From NCBI GenBank assembly GCA_002366545.1, contig DFBH01000029.1, forward strand, positions 1 through 7,498: 7,498 bases of DNA, given 5' to 3'. The notes under the pieces are model-generated. The model saw only the letters and a list, made by a program, of their open reading frames with translations, was not told the DNA's origin and searched no databases. The stretch comes from Candidatus Oleimmundimicrobium americanum. Its GTDB lineage: Bacteria; Actinomycetota; Aquicultoria; UBA3085; Oleimmundimicrobiaceae. The translations under genes and the position numbers were made by a program. Within the stretch, counting starts at the first letter, position 1; every line of letters begins with the position of its first letter. This document shows positions 1-4,873 of this stretch, piece by piece.

Positions 1-28
1 AATCTTCTGCGGGTCGGGAGATTTTTTT
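1..28 (+). terminator. Probable intrinsic terminator of an upstream gene
   Basis: Bases 1-9 can pair with 15-23 (AATCT against AGATT, continued inward with two G-U pairs) around a five-base loop, and a T-run follows to base 28. This is the form of a rho-independent terminator reading rightward. The stem begins at the window edge, so its true left end and the gene it serves are not visible. If correct, the btuF operon has its own promoter further right. Confidence 0.4.
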
Positions 29-37
29 ATTAGCATT

Positions 38-54
38 ATAAACCAATGGTTTAT
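38..54. promoter_or_regulatory. Perfect 17-bp palindrome, possible operator
   Basis: ATAAACCAATGGTTTAT is an 8-bp perfect inverted repeat around one central base, just after the probable terminator. Its size and symmetry would suit a dimeric repressor or activator, but I do not recognise it as the site of any known regulator, and no convincing promoter is placed beside it. It could equally be the first of the small hairpins that follow. Confidence 0.25.
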
Positions 55-60
55 CCAGTG

Positions 61-125
61 CTCGCGTTTTAAAGCGAGGCAAATGAAAAAAGTTTTTATC
101 CAAAGGATAATTGTCTACTGGACAA
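61..125. repeat. Three consecutive small hairpins
   Basis: Three short inverted repeats follow one another: CTCGC/GCGAG (61-65 with 74-78), TTATCC/GGATAA (96-101 with 105-110, loop AAA) and TTGTC/GACAA (111-115 with 121-125). The last two are directly adjacent. No T-run follows them, so they are not terminators. They may be structure in a leader RNA or debris of repeats. No function can be assigned. Confidence 0.35.
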
Positions 126-189
126 AAATAATTTTTATTTGTTCATTTTTTTACTCGCCTAAGAAAACGAACCAAAAGAAGGGCGGCCG

Positions 190-313
190 ATCATTTTTTA
201 ACGACTTAAAAATTTACGGTTTGCTTGGGCGCCTGCAGAACTCCCCGCCACTGGCGGGTCAGACAGCTTCGGCGCTTGTTCCAAGCAAACCTATTTTTAA
301 ACCTAAAAATGAT
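190..313. repeat. 124-nt imperfect long hairpin (MITE-like)
   Basis: The two halves form a long interrupted inverted repeat. ATCATTTTT (190-198) pairs with 305-313, TTAAAAAT (206-213) with 293-300, an 11-bp perfect block GGTTTGCTTGG (218-228) with 281-291, and GCGCC (229-233) with GGCGC (271-275). A separate perfect 15-bp palindrome, CCCGCCACTGGCGGG (244-258), lies at the tip. An 80-codon reading frame (83-325) crosses the element, but its second half simply translates the hairpin, so I do not call it a gene. The shape resembles a non-autonomous dispersed element. I see no transposase or clear target duplication. Confidence 0.55.
240..258. repeat. Short GC palindrome unit, copy 1 (divergent)
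   Basis: CCCGCCACTGGCGGG (244-258) is a perfect palindrome around one base and a variant of the CCGCCTCTGGCGGG core found three more times in the window. The five bases to its left differ from the leader of the other copies. It sits at the tip of the 190-313 hairpin, so the small unit is nested in a larger repeat here as well. Confidence 0.5.
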
Positions 314-400
314 ATGGCATTTTAGATGCTGGTCTGACGATTTAGATAAGAGACGAGGCCGATTTTAAGTTGGTAAGATACTGCGCTTGACGACAGACAG

Positions 401-441
401 AAAAGCTACTGATTTTGTGGTTGGTAGTAGTTTGTTTTTTT
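401..441 (+). terminator. Weak hairpin plus T-run in the btuF leader (possible attenuator)
   Basis: CTACT (406-410) pairs with AGTAG (426-430), extended outward by AAA/TTT with one bulge, and a T-rich run follows to 441. It lies about 45 nt before btuF, where an attenuator would be. The stem is short and A/T-rich, so it may not terminate. Across 314-480 I see none of the conserved boxes of the cobalamin riboswitch. Confidence 0.2.
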
Positions 442-470
442 AGTGTTAATTTTTTTGAAATTATAAAAAT

Positions 471-479
471 AGAGGAGGA
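471..479 (+). promoter_or_regulatory. Strong Shine-Dalgarno site of btuF
   Basis: AGAGGAGGA contains GGAGG at 474-478. It lies 7 nt before the GTG at 486 but only 4 nt before the in-frame TTG at 483, which favours GTG 486 as the start. It is the best ribosome-binding site in the window, fitting a binding protein made in excess over its permease. Confidence 0.75.
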
Positions 480-485
480 AGATTG

Positions 486-1445
486 GTGAAGAAGTTTACA
501 AAGTTGCTTACAGTTATATTGACCGTTCTTTTATTGGCAACGTTTGTTGTGGGCTGTTCATCGCAAAATGGAGAAGTTGCCGAAACGAATGAGTTAAAGA
601 CAGAAAAAACGGTTGAAGAGACCGGTTTTCCATTAAAGATTAGCGATGATGCTCAAAGGGAAGTGGAGATTAAAGAAAAACCTGAAAGGATAGTTTCCCT
701 TGCTCCGAGCAACACTGAGATATTATTTGCCCTTGGTCTTGGTGATAAAGTTGTTGGTGTTACGGATTTTTGCGACTTTCCCAAAGAGGCAACATCTAAA
801 GAAAAGATAGGCGGGTTTAGTGATCCGAATATTGAAAAGATAATTGAGTTAAAACCGGATTTGGTTTTAGGCACGGGAATGCATCAAAAACTCATCAGCC
901 AGCTTGAAGATGTAGGCCTAACAGTTTTCATTTTTGACCCTAAAGGGATTAATGATGTTCTAAAAAGCATAGAAACGGTAGGAACATTGACGGGTCAAAC
1001 CGATACTTCAGAGAAGTTGGTATCCGAAATGAACGAAAAAATCGATGAAGTTAAGGGGAAAGTTGCTGATTTAACTGATGAGCAAAAGCCGCTTGTCTAT
1101 TACGAAGTTTGGAATGATCCCATAATGACTGTTGGTCCGGGTGCTTTAATGTATGAAATCATTGAAATGGCTGGCGGACAGAACATTGCTGCCGATTTTA
1201 AGGAAGATTATCCCCAGCTCAGCTTGGAAGTTTTAATAGAGAAAGATCCTCAGGTTATCGTCGCTTCCGCGGGTAGTATGAGTGAGCCCGGCAAAGTTAA
1301 AGAGAGAAAAGGCTGGGAAGATATATCGGCGGTAAAAGAGGGCAAGGTGTATGTAATCGAAGAAGACAAAGTTGTAAGAGCGGGCCCAAGAATAGCCGAT
1401 GGTCTTGTAGACGTTGCGAAAATTATTCACCCCGAGCTTTATTGA
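486..1445 (+). CDS. btuF: Corrinoid ABC transporter substrate-binding lipoprotein, BtuF-like
   Basis: This captures extracytoplasmic cobalamin or cobinamide and delivers it to the BtuCD transporter. Numbering from TTG 483, residues 2-24 are a lipoprotein signal (KK, hydrophobic core, lipobox VVGC) with the modified cysteine at C25, so it is membrane-anchored. An acidic linker (about 26-50) leads to a two-lobed helical-backbone binding domain (about 67-320). Typical features are ERIVSLAPSNTEILFALG (68-85), in which E79 matches the glutamate that E. coli BtuF uses to dock on BtuC, the segment IIELKPDLVLG, and LMYEIIEMAGGQNI with the second-lobe glutamates E225/E228. Length is normal for the family. 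GTG 486 is preferred over TTG 483 on ribosome-site spacing. Sequence alone cannot exclude haem or siderophore as ligand; the cobU-cobQ-cbiB neighbours make a corrinoid much more likely. A repeat-filled gap of about 394 nt separates it from btuC. Confidence 0.9.
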   Translation: MKKFTKLLTVILTVLLLATFVVGCSSQNGEVAETNELKTEKTVEETGFPLKISDDAQREVEIKEKPERIVSLAPSNTEILFALGLGDKVVGVTDFCDFPKEATSKEKIGGFSDPNIEKIIELKPDLVLGTGMHQKLISQLEDVGLTVFIFDPKGINDVLKSIETVGTLTGQTDTSEKLVSEMNEKIDEVKGKVADLTDEQKPLVYYEVWNDPIMTVGPGALMYEIIEMAGGQNIAADFKEDYPQLSLEVLIEKDPQVIVASAGSMSEPGKVKERKGWEDISAVKEGKVYVIEEDKVVRAGPRIADGLVDVAKIIHPELY

Positions 1446-1472
1446 TGAATGGCAGATGGCGTATAGCTGATG

Positions 1473-1491
1473 CTTGCCCGCCTCTGGCGGG
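1473..1491. repeat. Short GC palindrome unit, copy 2
   Basis: CTTGCCCGCCTCTGGCGGG pairs CCCGCC (1477-1482) with GGCGGG (1486-1491) around TCT. It differs at two positions from the copies at 1806-1824 and 4749-4767. GCTGATG occurs directly on both sides (1466-1472 and 1492-1498), which could be a 7-bp target duplication. It lies 27 nt after the btuF stop; no T-run follows, so it is not a classic terminator. Confidence 0.65.
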
Positions 1492-1512
1492 GCTGATGGA
1501 GCAGAGAGAAAA

Positions 1513-1547
1513 GGATTAAGGAGTAAGGGGTAGGGATTAAAGATTAA
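1513..1547. repeat. Degenerate purine-rich heptamer run
   Basis: Five successive units can be read: GGATTAA, GGAGTAA, GGGGTA, GGGATTAA and AGATTAA, that is, a variable tandem repeat near RGRKTAA with a period of 6-8 nt. A matching run occurs at 4633-4660, and both lie upstream of a CGTCAYTG-type element. It does not code and is much more repetitive than its surroundings. Function unknown. Confidence 0.5.
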
Positions 1548-1555
1548 TTCTTCCC

Positions 1556-1646
1556 CGTCATTGTGAGTCTTGTTTTATAAGGCGTGGCAATCTGCTTTTT
1601 CGTTGTAAAGCATGAGATTGCCACGTCCTTCGGACTCGCAAAGACG
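1556..1646. repeat. CGTCATTG-type inverted-repeat element, copy A
   Basis: Outer arms CGTCATTGTGAGTC (1556-1569) and GACTCGCAAAGACG (1633-1646) are near-perfect inverted repeats, and inner arms CGTGGCAATCT (1583-1593) and AGATTGCCACG (1615-1625) pair perfectly. The left arm 1556-1593 is the reverse complement of 4809-4846 in copy C with 3 mismatches in 38. After the right arm, GACGAAAAA and GCAATG (to 1667) recur in the same order after the matching arm in copy B. The form suggests a non-autonomous dispersed element or REP-like hairpin. The rest of this 394-nt gap is other repeats; no gene is seen in it. Confidence 0.65.
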
Positions 1647-1676
1647 AAAAAACAACGGGTTTGCAATGGGCCCATT

Positions 1677-1783
1677 CGTCACTGCGAATGACCGGAGGGA
1701 GTGTGGCAGTCTAAAGGTTTCGTTATGAGATTGCTTCGGCAAAAGCCTCGCAAAGACGAAAAAGTAAAGGGTACGCAATGACG
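1677..1783. repeat. CGTCAYTG-type inverted-repeat element, copy B
   Basis: The ends CGTCACTGCG (1677-1686) and CGCAATGACG (1774-1783) are inverted repeats with one mismatch. The interior (1697-1733) matches copy C (4778-4814) almost exactly, including GTGTGGCAGTCTAA and TTTCGTTATGAGATTGC. A perfect 12-bp palindrome AATGGGCCCATT (1665-1676) joins copy A to this copy. The last 10 bases plus GATAACGACT beyond them are identical to the right end of copy C (4837-4856). Confidence 0.65.
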
Positions 1784-1805
1784 GATAACGACTAACAAAC
1801 TACCG

Positions 1806-1824
1806 CCTGTCCGCCTCTGGCGGG
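1806..1824. repeat. Short GC palindrome unit, copy 3
   Basis: CCTGTCCGCCTCTGGCGGG is identical to the unit at 4749-4767; the identity extends to 22 nt (1804-1825 against 4747-4768). CCGCC and GGCGG pair around TCT. It ends 15 nt before the btuC start codon. On the mRNA its hairpin would stand just upstream of the weak ribosome-binding region GATGGG (1828-1833). Confidence 0.65.
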
Positions 1825-1839
1825 ACTGATGGGTGTTAA

Positions 1840-2883
1840 ATGCATAGATTTAAAAGGGAAAACATAAGTTACATATTTATTTTATTGGTTTTGCTTGGTG
1901 GCGTTATGCTGCTTGCAGCCTCAATGGGGGCTGTTCCAATCCCGATTGCAACTACATTAAAAATTATCGCGAGCAAGGTTTTTGGCACGAAACCGGCATT
2001 AGATGTAAATACGTTGAATATTTACGAAACGATACTTTTTAAGGTCAGGTTCGCCAGGATTGTTTTGGCCGTTCTTGTGGGAGTTGCACTATCTGTGTCC
2101 GGTGTTGTTTATCAAGGAATTTTTAAAAATCCGATGGCTGACCCATACATCATAGGTGTTTCATCGGGAGCTGCTTTGGGAGCAACGGTTGCGGCAATAG
2201 TCTTTAAGGGTCTCGGTGTCTTTGGTTTTACGCTCGTTCCCGTTCTTGCTTTTATCGGGGCGACCTTAACTGTTTTTTTTGTTTACAACTTAGCCAGAAC
2301 TGGAACTAAAGTTCCGGTAGCAACGCTTCTTCTTGCCGGTGTTGCCATCGGGGCATTACTTCAGGCATTAACATCTTTTGTAATGATACTGGGAACCAAA
2401 GACCTTCATTTTGTCATATTTTGGCTTATGGGCGGATTCTCTTCAAAAAACTGGGATCACGTGATGGTGATGTTACCGTTTTTAATTTTGGGATTGCCCC
2501 TGATTTTTTATTACTCAAGAGATTTAAATTTACTGCTTCTTGGTGAGGAAAGAGCTCGGCAGCTTGGAATCGAAGCCGAAAAAATAAAAAAAGTCTTGAT
2601 TATAGTGGCTTCCTTGCTGGCGGCTTCGGCGGTGGCGGTAAGCGGCATAGTGGGATTTGTGGGATTAATCGTACCCCACATAATTCGATTGATAACGGGT
2701 CCGGATCACAGGATATTGATTCCTTGTTCTGCTCTTTTCGGAGCGTCCTTTGTGGTTTTCTCTGATTTATTGGCAAGGACGTTAATGGCGCCAACGGAAA
2801 TTCCCTTGGGTGTAATAACAGCTCTTTTCGGGGCACCATTTTTTATTTACTTATTAAAAAGAAGCAAGAGAGGTTTGTTTTAA
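1840..2883 (+). CDS. btuC: Corrinoid ABC transporter permease, BtuC-like (FecCD family)
   Basis: Integral-membrane half of the transporter; two copies would form the channel that receives corrinoid from BtuF and couples to two BtuD subunits. At 347 residues it has full family length, with a first membrane helix at about 10-30 and hydrophobic segments throughout, consistent with about ten helices. FecCD hallmarks are VRFARIVLAVLVGVALSVSG (about 69-88), the motif NPMADPYIIGVSSGA (97-111), the cytoplasmic-loop stretch GEERARQLGI thought to contact the ATPase, and GFVGLIVPHIIRL near the C-terminus. ATG 1840 has only a weak upstream site (GATGGG, 6 nt away) that belongs to the conserved flank of a repeat. 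The stop codon directly precedes the btuD ATG, indicating coupled translation. The family also moves haem and siderophores, so corrinoid specificity rests on context. Confidence 0.93.
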   Translation: MHRFKRENISYIFILLVLLGGVMLLAASMGAVPIPIATTLKIIASKVFGTKPALDVNTLNIYETILFKVRFARIVLAVLVGVALSVSGVVYQGIFKNPMADPYIIGVSSGAALGATVAAIVFKGLGVFGFTLVPVLAFIGATLTVFFVYNLARTGTKVPVATLLLAGVAIGALLQALTSFVMILGTKDLHFVIFWLMGGFSSKNWDHVMVMLPFLILGLPLIFYYSRDLNLLLLGEERARQLGIEAEKIKKVLIIVASLLAASAVAVSGIVGFVGLIVPHIIRLITGPDHRILIPCSALFGASFVVFSDLLARTLMAPTEIPLGVITALFGAPFFIYLLKRSKRGLF

Positions 2884-4143
2884 ATGTTAAGACTCGAGGA
2901 AGTTCACTGTGGTTACGGTGATGATGAGGAAATTATAAAAGGTGTCAGCTTTTCTGTTAAGAAAGGCGAATTTGTGGGTATAGTTGGGCCAAACGGCTGC
3001 GGAAAATCCACTTTGGTTAAGGGAATTTCAAGTGTTCTCAAGAGCACAGGAGAAGTTATTTTAGAAAATGAGGGTTTGGGAAAATTATCCGCAACTCAAA
3101 TCGCAAAGAAGCTTGCAGTGGTTCCGCAAAACTTTAATACGGAGTTCGGCTTCACTGTTCACGAGATAGTGTCAATGGGAAGAACCCCGTACCTAAAAAG
3201 ATTTAAAGGTGAAAGTCCGGAGGATTTTGAGGCTATAAAATACGCCATGGGAGCAACTGACATTGCTTGTTTTACAAATAAAAAGATAAATGAACTTTCC
3301 GGTGGTGAAAAACAGAGGGTGGTAATTGCTCAGGCAATTGCTCAAGAGCCAAAGATTTTGATTTTAGATGAGCCTACTTCGCATTTGGATATAAACTATC
3401 AACTTGAAATCATGGAGCTTGTGAAGAAATTAAACAAAGAGGGGCTTACCGTTTTAATGGTTATCCACGATCTTAATTTAGCTTCTGCTTACTGCGAAAG
3501 ACTCATTATGTTAAGGGATGGAGTGATTCTTGATGACGGGCTGGTTGAAAAGGTTTTAACTGCCGATAATATCTCTAGAATTTTCGGAGTCGATGTTTTG
3601 GTTCATCGTAATCCTTTGACGGGGAAACGGTATATAACTTCGGTTCCTAAGTCTTATGCGTCAAAAGGTAAAACCAAAGGAAGAATTCACGTAATTTGTG
3701 GAAGCGGGGCAGGTGTCCCAATAATGCATGGTTTAAAGGAGATGGGCTACCGTGTCTCGGCGGGTGTTTTAAATGTATTGGATACTGATGAAGAAGTGGC
3801 TGAAAAGATTGGCATTGAAATTGTGTCGGAAGCGCCTTTTTCATCCATTTCCGACGGAGCTTTTAAATTGAATTTGGATATGATTAAAAAAGCTGATTTT
3901 GTAATTTTGGCTAACATCCCCATAGGTGAGGGAAACTTTAAGAACTTATTGGCTGTAGAAAGAGCAATAGAAATGGAAAAAAAAGTGGTTATATCAGAAG
4001 AAACACCCATTGAGAAAAGGGATTATTTGGGAGGTAAAGCCACCGGATTAATTGAAAGTCTTTACCGACGAGGGGCAGTTAGAGCTAAGGATAGCAGAGA
4101 TGTTTTTGAGATTATTGGGAGAATGAGCAGATGTCAGAGTTAA
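2884..4143 (+). CDS. btuD: Corrinoid ABC transporter ATPase, BtuD-like, with extra C-terminal domain
   Basis: Cytoplasmic ATP-hydrolysing subunit driving corrinoid import. The N-terminal 250 residues are a complete ABC ATPase: Walker A GPNGCGKST (35-43), Q-loop glutamine Q82, signature LSGGE (138-142), Walker B ILILDEP with D162 and catalytic E163, and switch histidine H195. At 419 residues it is about 160 longer than a minimal BtuD/FecE subunit. After a basic linker (about 255-266) comes a second domain (267-419) that opens with RIHVICGSGAG (267-277), a glycine-rich turn after a beta strand, and continues with SAGVLNVLDTDEEVAEKIGI, DFVILANIPIGEGNFKNL and KKVVISEETPIEKRDYLGG, alternating strands and helices that suggest a Rossmann-like fold. 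I recall similar extended B12-type ATPases in some anaerobes and archaea but know no proven function for the extension. GAGAGG (2868-2873) is the likely ribosome site. The 3' end overlaps cobU by 13 nt. Confidence 0.92.
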   Translation: MLRLEEVHCGYGDDEEIIKGVSFSVKKGEFVGIVGPNGCGKSTLVKGISSVLKSTGEVILENEGLGKLSATQIAKKLAVVPQNFNTEFGFTVHEIVSMGRTPYLKRFKGESPEDFEAIKYAMGATDIACFTNKKINELSGGEKQRVVIAQAIAQEPKILILDEPTSHLDINYQLEIMELVKKLNKEGLTVLMVIHDLNLASAYCERLIMLRDGVILDDGLVEKVLTADNISRIFGVDVLVHRNPLTGKRYITSVPKSYASKGKTKGRIHVICGSGAGVPIMHGLKEMGYRVSAGVLNVLDTDEEVAEKIGIEIVSEAPFSSISDGAFKLNLDMIKKADFVILANIPIGEGNFKNLLAVERAIEMEKKVVISEETPIEKRDYLGGKATGLIESLYRRGAVRAKDSRDVFEIIGRMSRCQS

Positions 4144-4646
4144 CATTAATTCTCGGGGGGGTTCGAGCCGGTAAGAGTAATTTTGCTGAGAAGGTTGCCC
4201 GGGAAGAAGGTAGAGTTGTCTATATTGCGACCGCTGAGGCTTTAGATGAAGAAATGCGGGAGCGAATAGAGAATCATAAAAAGAGAAGACCTTCTTGTTG
4301 GAAGACAATTGAATCTCCGAATAATTTGACGGAATCAATACGTCAAATTGATTCCGATGTGGATGTAATAATTATCGATTGTTTAACCGTTTACATTTCA
4401 AATCTTTTGACAAAATTTTCGGAGGAAGAGATTTTAAAAAATATTTCCGAAGTGCTCAACGTGCTAAACGATTTTGATGGTAAAACTATATTTGTTTCAA
4501 ACGAAGTGGGCACGGGAATTGTCCCTGATAACAAAATGGCTCGTGATTACCGGGATGTTCTTGGCAAAACCAATCAGATGGTTGCCGAGGCCGCAAAAGA
4601 TGTTCATTTGATGGTTGCGGGAATTCCAATAAGGATTAAAGGGTAA
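4131..4646 (+). CDS. cobU: Adenosylcobinamide kinase / adenosylcobinamide-phosphate guanylyltransferase
   Basis: Bifunctional cytoplasmic enzyme that phosphorylates adenosyl-cobinamide and then transfers GMP to give adenosyl-GDP-cobinamide, the substrate of CobS. At 171 residues it is about the usual length. The P-loop GGVRAGKS is at 9-16. Next comes YIATAEALDEEMRERIENH (31-49), whose H49 in RIENHKKRRP lies at the histidine that carries GMP in the family. VDVIIIDCLTVYISNLL is the Walker B-like strand, and NEVGTGIVPDNKMARDYRDV with VAGIPIRIKG are the typical C-terminal motifs. The gene starts inside btuD; GGGAG (4117-4121) lies 9 nt before the ATG. The last codons and stop fall within a heptamer repeat run (4633-4660), but the ending IRIKG looks normal, so no truncation is implied. 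Confidence 0.95.
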   Translation: MSELTLILGGVRAGKSNFAEKVAREEGRVVYIATAEALDEEMRERIENHKKRRPSCWKTIESPNNLTESIRQIDSDVDVIIIDCLTVYISNLLTKFSEEEILKNISEVLNVLNDFDGKTIFVSNEVGTGIVPDNKMARDYRDVLGKTNQMVAEAAKDVHLMVAGIPIRIKG

Positions 4647-4660
4647 AGATTAAAGAGAAG
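4633..4660. repeat. Purine-rich heptamer run across the cobU stop
   Basis: GGATTAA, AGGGTAA, AGATTAA and AGAGAAG follow in exact 7-nt register; the cobU stop TAA (4644-4646) is the end of the second unit. The run resembles the one at 1513-1547, which follows btuF. The repeat thus begins inside a coding sequence, where it encodes the final residues RIKG. Confidence 0.45.
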
Positions 4661-4690
4661 TTAAGTGGAAATTATGTGGAGATTTCAAAT

Positions 4691-4720
4691 TAATTACAAT
4701 AAATTACTATTAGTTACAAT
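4691..4720. repeat. Three tandem 10-bp A/T-rich repeats
   Basis: TAATTACAAT, AAATTACTAT and TAGTTACAAT lie end to end; units 1 and 3 differ at one base and unit 2 differs from unit 1 at two. The preceding ten bases (4681-4690) match at six positions. A 10-bp period puts each unit on the same helix face, so this may be bent DNA or a cooperative binding site. TACAAT (4695-4700 and 4715-4720) resembles a -10 box, but no good -35 is at the right distance. Confidence 0.4.
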
Positions 4721-4737
4721 ACATGGAGTGCTTTTTC

Positions 4738-4847
4738 CCGTCACTGCGCCTGTCCGCCTCTGGCGGGAACGACCATAGGGAGTGTGGCAGTCTAAGGGTT
4801 TCGTTATGAGATTGCCACGCCTTACAAAACAAGGCTCGCAATGACGG
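4738..4847. repeat. CGTCAYTG-type inverted-repeat element, copy C, with nested unit
   Basis: The ends CCGTCACTGCG (4738-4748) and CGCAATGACGG (4837-4847) form an 11-bp inverted repeat with one mismatch; inner GTGGCAGTCT (4784-4793) pairs imperfectly with AGATTGCCAC (4809-4818). The left two-thirds match copy B and the right end matches the reverse complement of the left arm of copy A. Relative to B it carries exactly 19 extra bases (4749-4767), the short GC palindrome unit. With the tandem repeats before it, the element fills most of the cobU-cobQ gap, in which I see no gene. Confidence 0.65.
4749..4767. repeat. Short GC palindrome unit, copy 4, inserted in element C
   Basis: CCTGTCCGCCTCTGGCGGG, identical to copy 3 at 1806-1824. 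In copy B the flanking sequences CGTCACTGCG and AATGACC are directly joined (1677-1693); here CGTCACTGCG and AACGACC are separated by precisely this unit. No duplication of flanking bases is evident. Confidence 0.65.
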
Positions 4848-4853
4848 ATAACG

Positions 4854-4873
4854 ACTGATGGAGTGTGAAATTG
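4854..4873 (+). promoter_or_regulatory. cobQ start region shared with the repeat flank
   Basis: ACTGATGG (4854-4861) recurs at 1825-1832 before btuC, and the likeness continues as RGTGTKAAAT up to both start codons. GGAG at 4860-4863 is the only Shine-Dalgarno candidate for cobQ. It lies 10 nt before GTG 4874 but only 1 nt before GTG 4865, so 4874 is the better start. Confidence 0.45.

Noticed and set aside
244..262. GCCACTGG-like string as part of a cobalamin riboswitch
   Set aside because: It belongs to a palindrome shared with the other gaps, and none of the other conserved riboswitch segments accompany it.
83..325. An 80-codon + strand reading frame with a hydrophobic start and a passable GAGG upstream
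   Set aside because: Its second half is a translation of the 190-313 inverted repeat, its composition is unlike the neighbouring genes, and I recognise no domain.
387..416. Promoter with -35 TTGACG (387-392) and -10 GATTTT (411-416)
   Set aside because: The -35 is good and the 18-nt spacing acceptable, but the -10 matches at only three of six positions.
1473..1491. Terminator after btuF
   Set aside because: The GC hairpin has no following T-run and recurs as a dispersed repeat, including directly before btuC and inside another element.
1665..1676. Palindrome AATGGGCCCATT as a separate operator
   Set aside because: It sits exactly at the junction of elements A and B and is more simply a product of their ends.
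1575..1778. Minus-strand reading frame of 67 codons in the btuF-btuC gap
   Set aside because: It lies entirely in repeat elements A and B; arms and ends of these repeats explain its sequence.
1446..1839. CRISPR array
   Set aside because: The repeats differ in length and orientation, are themselves inverted repeats, and have no regular unique spacers.
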